A stretch of DNA of 64,000 nucleotides from Microbacterium oxydans (GTDB lineage: Bacteria; Actinomycetota; Actinomycetes; Actinomycetales; Microbacteriaceae). Each line of letters starts with the position of its first letter. Position 1 is the stretch's first letter. The stretch is from assembly GCF_000956525.1 (NCBI RefSeq), contig NZ_JYIW01000025.1, forward strand, positions 186,001 through 250,000. The letters run 5' to 3'. The translations under genes and the position numbers were made by a program. The notes below the pieces were generated by a model. That model ran no database searches, had not been told where the DNA came from, and saw only the letters and a program-made list of their open reading frames with translations. This document shows, piece after piece, positions 61,391 through 64,000 of the stretch.

Positions 61391-61777
61391 CTACTGGTAG
61401 AGATCGTCGGTGTCGCCCTCATGCCCCAGTGACGAGTCGAAGGCGACTTCGGGGATATCTTGACCGGGGTCGCCGACATTCGTGCGGCGGCGGAACGGTG
61501 TGAGCACGCCGGCTGCCGTCCCGCTGTCTGCTCGGAGGCGCTCTTCGGCTCGCGCGAACACGATGTGGGGCTCGACGTGCAGCGTGGCGCACACCGAGTA
61601 CACGATCGGGACGGGGATGGCGCGTTTGCCGGTGACGTAGTTGTCGAGCGCGCTCCTGGCGATCCCGATCCCACGCGACATGGCGGCGATGCTGCTCCCC
61701 GCCGCCGCGATCTCCGCACGCAGCTGGCGCCCGACTGCGGCGTTGAACTCCTCGGCAGGTGTCTTCACGCGAGTCAC
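61391..61777 (-). CDS. XRE-family transcriptional regulator
   Basis: 128 residues. HTH: SIAAMSRGIGIARSALDNYV then TGKRAIPVPIV, followed by an acidic tail. I start at GTG 61777, since the frame upstream passes through a perfect inverted repeat that is probably its operator. Partner of the ImmA peptidase next to it. Confidence 0.85.
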   Translation of the reverse strand: MTRVKTPAEEFNAAVGRQLRAEIAAAGSSIAAMSRGIGIARSALDNYVTGKRAIPVPIVYSVCATLHVEPHIVFARAEERLRADSGTAAGVLTPFRRRTNVGDPGQDIPEVAFDSSLGHEGDTDDLYQ

Positions 61778-61796
61778 GATAGCACCGGAACGCAAC

Positions 61797-61814
61797 CAAT
61801 ATGCCGTCATATTG
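61797..61814. promoter_or_regulatory. Operator candidate of XRE gene
   Basis: CAATATG, four bases, CATATTG: perfect 7-bp inverted arms, 20 bases before the XRE start and about 50 before the divergent small HTH gene. Confidence 0.7.
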
Positions 61815-61862
61815 CTCCGGAAGATCATTGTGCGAACCCACTCGGGGCGATAGTGTCGTCAC

Positions 61863-62090
61863 GTGAAGACAGATGTTGGACAGGTGGTGGCATCTGCGGT
61901 GATCTCGCAGCTGGTGACCGCAGAACGCTCGATCGACTGGCTCGCTGCCGAGATGCGGATCAGCCGCTCCGCATTGCGGCAGAAGCTGTTCGGAGGCGCT
62001 GACTTCACCGTCAGCGACCTTGCCGAGGTCGCCGCAGCGCTCGGCATCTCGCCGACCGTCCTCGTGCCGACCGGTCACCCTGCTCCCTGA
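61863..62090 (+). CDS. Small HTH (XRE-like) DNA-binding protein
   Basis: 75 residues, almost all a helix-turn-helix: SIDWLAAEMRISRSALRQKL and TVSDLAEVAAALGISPTVLV. GTG start without a ribosome site; GATAGT lies eight bases before it, so the message may be leaderless. Diverges from the XRE/ImmA pair. Confidence 0.75.
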   Translation: MKTDVGQVVASAVISQLVTAERSIDWLAAEMRISRSALRQKLFGGADFTVSDLAEVAAALGISPTVLVPTGHPAP

Positions 62091-62114
62091 GAGCGCGCCG
62101 GTTGTCGGAGTATC

Positions 62115-63053
62115 GTGGCCGACATGAAGACTGTTCCGTTCGGGTCCACCGTCGCGCCCTCCGTCATCGCCGGCATGATGCGCATCGACGACAAAGACGA
62201 TGCACCCATCCGCGAGCTGTATCGGGCTGCGCGTGATGCCGGCATCGATTTCTTCGACCATGCCGACATCTACGGCGGGAGCATGCATCACTGCGAGTCG
62301 CGGTTCGCCGACGCACTGCAGCTGAGCGCTGCCGAGCGCGACGAGATCGTGCTGCAGACCAAGTGCGGCATCGTGCCTGCGCAGGGCATGTTCGACTTCT
62401 CCTACGAGCACATCGTGACCCAGGTCGAAGGCTCGCTCCGTGCGCTGCGCACCGACCGGCTCGACGTGCTCCTGCTGCACCGGCCGGACGCCCTGGTCGA
62501 ACCCGAGGAGGTCGCCAGGGCCTTCGATGAGCTGGAGGCCGCCGGCAAGGTGCGCGCCTTCGGCGTCTCCAACCACACGCCGCGCCAGATCGACCTGCTC
62601 CGTACGGCGGTGACGCAGCCGCTGATCGCGAACCAGCTGCAGCTGTCGATCACGCACGCGCCGATCATCGCGCAGCCGATCGCGATGAACATGGCCGGCG
62701 AAGAGCAGGCCGTGGTGCGCGACGGCGGCGGCATCGTCGAGTACTGCCGTCTCAACGGCATCACGGTGCAGGCCTGGTCGCCGTTCCAGGGCGGGTTCTT
62801 CACCGGTGTGTTCCTCGGCAACCCCGAGTACGCCGAGCTGAACGCCGTGATCGATCGGCTCGCCGCCGCCTACGACGTCACGCCCATCGCGATCGCCACG
62901 GCCTGGATCACCCGCCACCCCGCCAAGATGCAGGTCGTGCTCGGCACCACCACTCCGCAGCGCGTGCGGGATGCCGCGGCCGGAGCCGAGATCGAGCTGA
63001 CTCGAGCGGAATGGTACGAGCTGTTCCGTGCTGCGGGTCATCTGCTCCCATAG
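62115..63053 (+). CDS. Aldo/keto reductase
   Basis: 312 residues, NADPH-dependent barrel. IDFFDHADIYGGSMHHCESR holds the catalytic Asp and Tyr, VLQTKCG the Lys, LLLHRPDALVEPEEVA the His; VSNHTPRQ and AWSPFQGG bind cofactor. Resembles YdhF-type oxidoreductases. GTG 62115 with GGAG upstream, ATG 62124 possible. Confidence 0.92.
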   Translation: MADMKTVPFGSTVAPSVIAGMMRIDDKDDAPIRELYRAARDAGIDFFDHADIYGGSMHHCESRFADALQLSAAERDEIVLQTKCGIVPAQGMFDFSYEHIVTQVEGSLRALRTDRLDVLLLHRPDALVEPEEVARAFDELEAAGKVRAFGVSNHTPRQIDLLRTAVTQPLIANQLQLSITHAPIIAQPIAMNMAGEEQAVVRDGGGIVEYCRLNGITVQAWSPFQGGFFTGVFLGNPEYAELNAVIDRLAAAYDVTPIAIATAWITRHPAKMQVVLGTTTPQRVRDAAAGAEIELTRAEWYELFRAAGHLLP

Positions 63054-63115
63054 TCGCTCGCGTTCCCGCCCGCCATACCCGGGCGCGATCCCGTGGCGTC
63101 GTCTACCCTGAGACC

Positions 63116-63493
63116 ATGCCGTTCCTGTTCTCGATCCTCGTCATCGCGCTGATGATCGGTGCGTTGATCGACATCATCACGCGTGATGACGCTCAGGTGA
63201 AGCACCTGCCGAAGATGGTGTGGCTCATCGTCGTGATCCTGCTGCCGCTCATCGGCGGACTGCTGTGGTTCGGGCTCGGGCGCGACTACGGCGACGGCGG
63301 CATCCCGATTCCTCGGATGCGTCGCGCCGAGCGCACGTCGCCCTCGCCCGTCGATCTGCGCCCGGCACCGCCCGTCGACACGCGGACGACCGAGCAGCAG
63401 ATCGCCGACCTCGACCGCGAGATCGAGGAGTGGCGGCTGCGACAGGAACTCGAGAAGCGCAAACCCGAAGCCGACGAGCAGGAGCAGGCATGA
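63116..63493 (+). CDS. PLDc_N-domain membrane protein
   Basis: 125 residues. Two helices (FLFSILVIALMIGALIDIIT and MVWLIVVILLPLIGGLLWFG) with the PLDc_N pattern, then a polar tail with a coiled-coil (EQQIADLDREIEEWRLRQEL). Function unknown. ATG 63116; four-base overlap with the next gene. Confidence 0.88.
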   Translation: MPFLFSILVIALMIGALIDIITRDDAQVKHLPKMVWLIVVILLPLIGGLLWFGLGRDYGDGGIPIPRMRRAERTSPSPVDLRPAPPVDTRTTEQQIADLDREIEEWRLRQELEKRKPEADEQEQA

Positions 63494-64000
63494 CCATGGC
63501 GAAGCGTGCGGTGCTCGGCGGCGGATCCGGATTCCTCGGCACGGCGCTGCGGCGCGCGCTCGAGGCCGACGGCTATCAGGTCAGCGTGATCGGCCGTGAG
63601 GGGCCCGATGCGCGATGGGATGACCCCGACGCCATCCTCCGCCTCGTCGACGGCGCGGATCTGCTGGTCGGACTCGCCGGCAAGCCGATCGATGTGCGCT
63701 TCACGGATGCGAACCGCGAGGAGTTCCTCCAGTCGCGGCTCGACACCACGCGAGCCCTGCATGATGCCGTCGAACGATCCGTGAACCCGCCTGCGGTCTG
63801 GATGAACGCCAGCAGCGCCACGGTGTACCGCTACGCGCTCGACCGGCCGCAGACCGAGGACGACACCGAGTACGACACCGGGTTCTCCCCGGACGTCGCC
63901 CTCGCCTGGGAGGACGAGCTCTTCCGGGGCGAGCTGCCTGGCACCAGGCGGGTCGCGCTGCGCATCACGATCGTGATCGGCGACGGCGCGGCGACGGAGC
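63490..64000 (+). CDS. TIGR01777-type epimerase (SDR), 3' end cut by window
   Basis: First 170 residues of a nucleotide-sugar-epimerase-like SDR (SDR39U1/YfcH type): AVLGGGSGFLGTALRRALEA nucleotide loop, LVGLAGKPI, and VWMNASSATVYRYA with catalytic Ser and Tyr. ATG 63490 overlaps the previous stop; ATG 63496 is possible. The frame stays open to the last base of the window. Confidence 0.88.
   Translation, partial: MTMAKRAVLGGGSGFLGTALRRALEADGYQVSVIGREGPDARWDDPDAILRLVDGADLLVGLAGKPIDVRFTDANREEFLQSRLDTTRALHDAVERSVNPPAVWMNASSATVYRYALDRPQTEDDTEYDTGFSPDVALAWEDELFRGELPGTRRVALRITIVIGDGAATE

Noticed and set aside
1..64000. CRISPR array, rRNA or tRNA genes
   Set aside because: No regularly spaced repeats or cloverleaf-like stretches were recognised by reading; a covariance-model search (tRNAscan-SE, Infernal) was not possible.

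Overview
The window is high-GC actinobacterial DNA with strong G/C preference at third codon positions. Gene style (NarL-type two-component pair, MmpL pump, TomA-like GH10, small PLDc_N membrane protein) fits Microbacteriaceae, most likely Microbacterium; this is inference from gene content, not from a marker gene. Region 1 (1-23.9 kb) is a dense glycoside-hydrolase locus: a partial GH3, a secreted GH10 enzyme, GH78 plus GH43, an operon GH2-GH3-SDR-GH1, a LacI regulator, an MFS carrier followed by GH35 and GH3, and a second GH35. Four copies of a 14-bp palindrome (TTGACGCGYGTCAA type) in front of the GH78, GH2, LacI and MFS units point to one LacI regulon. GH10 and the second GH35 share a different upstream element.  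Region 2 (24-41.7 kb) holds an MmpL pump, a sensor kinase/response regulator, an APH-like kinase, a MarR regulator diverging from two 3-ketosteroid-dehydrogenase-like flavoproteins, and a seven-gene operon of four alpha/beta hydrolases with a ribose-type ABC importer, diverging from a second LacI gene with two tandem operators. Taken together, regions 1 and 2 look like a locus that strips sugars from a plant steroidal glycoside (saponin or glycoalkaloid) and starts on the aglycone. The substrate is a hypothesis.  Region 3 (41.7-51 kb) is accessory: HIRAN, Xre/ParS-like and VbhA-like proteins, a phosphoesterase, then a bacterial ubiquitin-like conjugation operon (tandem Ub-like protein, E2-fold protein without any cysteine, JAB-E1 fusion) preceded by an HTH plus ImmA/IrrE protease module. 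The HTH/ImmA unit and the Ub operon carry the same dyad over their predicted promoters, which suggests co-repression and proteolytic induction, as known for CapH/CapP in CBASS.  Region 4 (51-57.1 kb) is a Tn7-like transposition module (TnsA, TnsB, TnsC, TniQ); its TniQ protein carries about five treble-clef zinc repeats. Ends were not found. Region 5 (57.2-64 kb) looks like ordinary chromosome: membrane proteins, a flavodoxin-like reductase, a GNAT acetyltransferase, a small XRE/ImmA pair, an aldo/keto reductase, a PLDc_N protein and the start of a TIGR01777-type epimerase. No rRNA, tRNA or CRISPR array was seen, and no gene-free stretch exceeds 300 bases.
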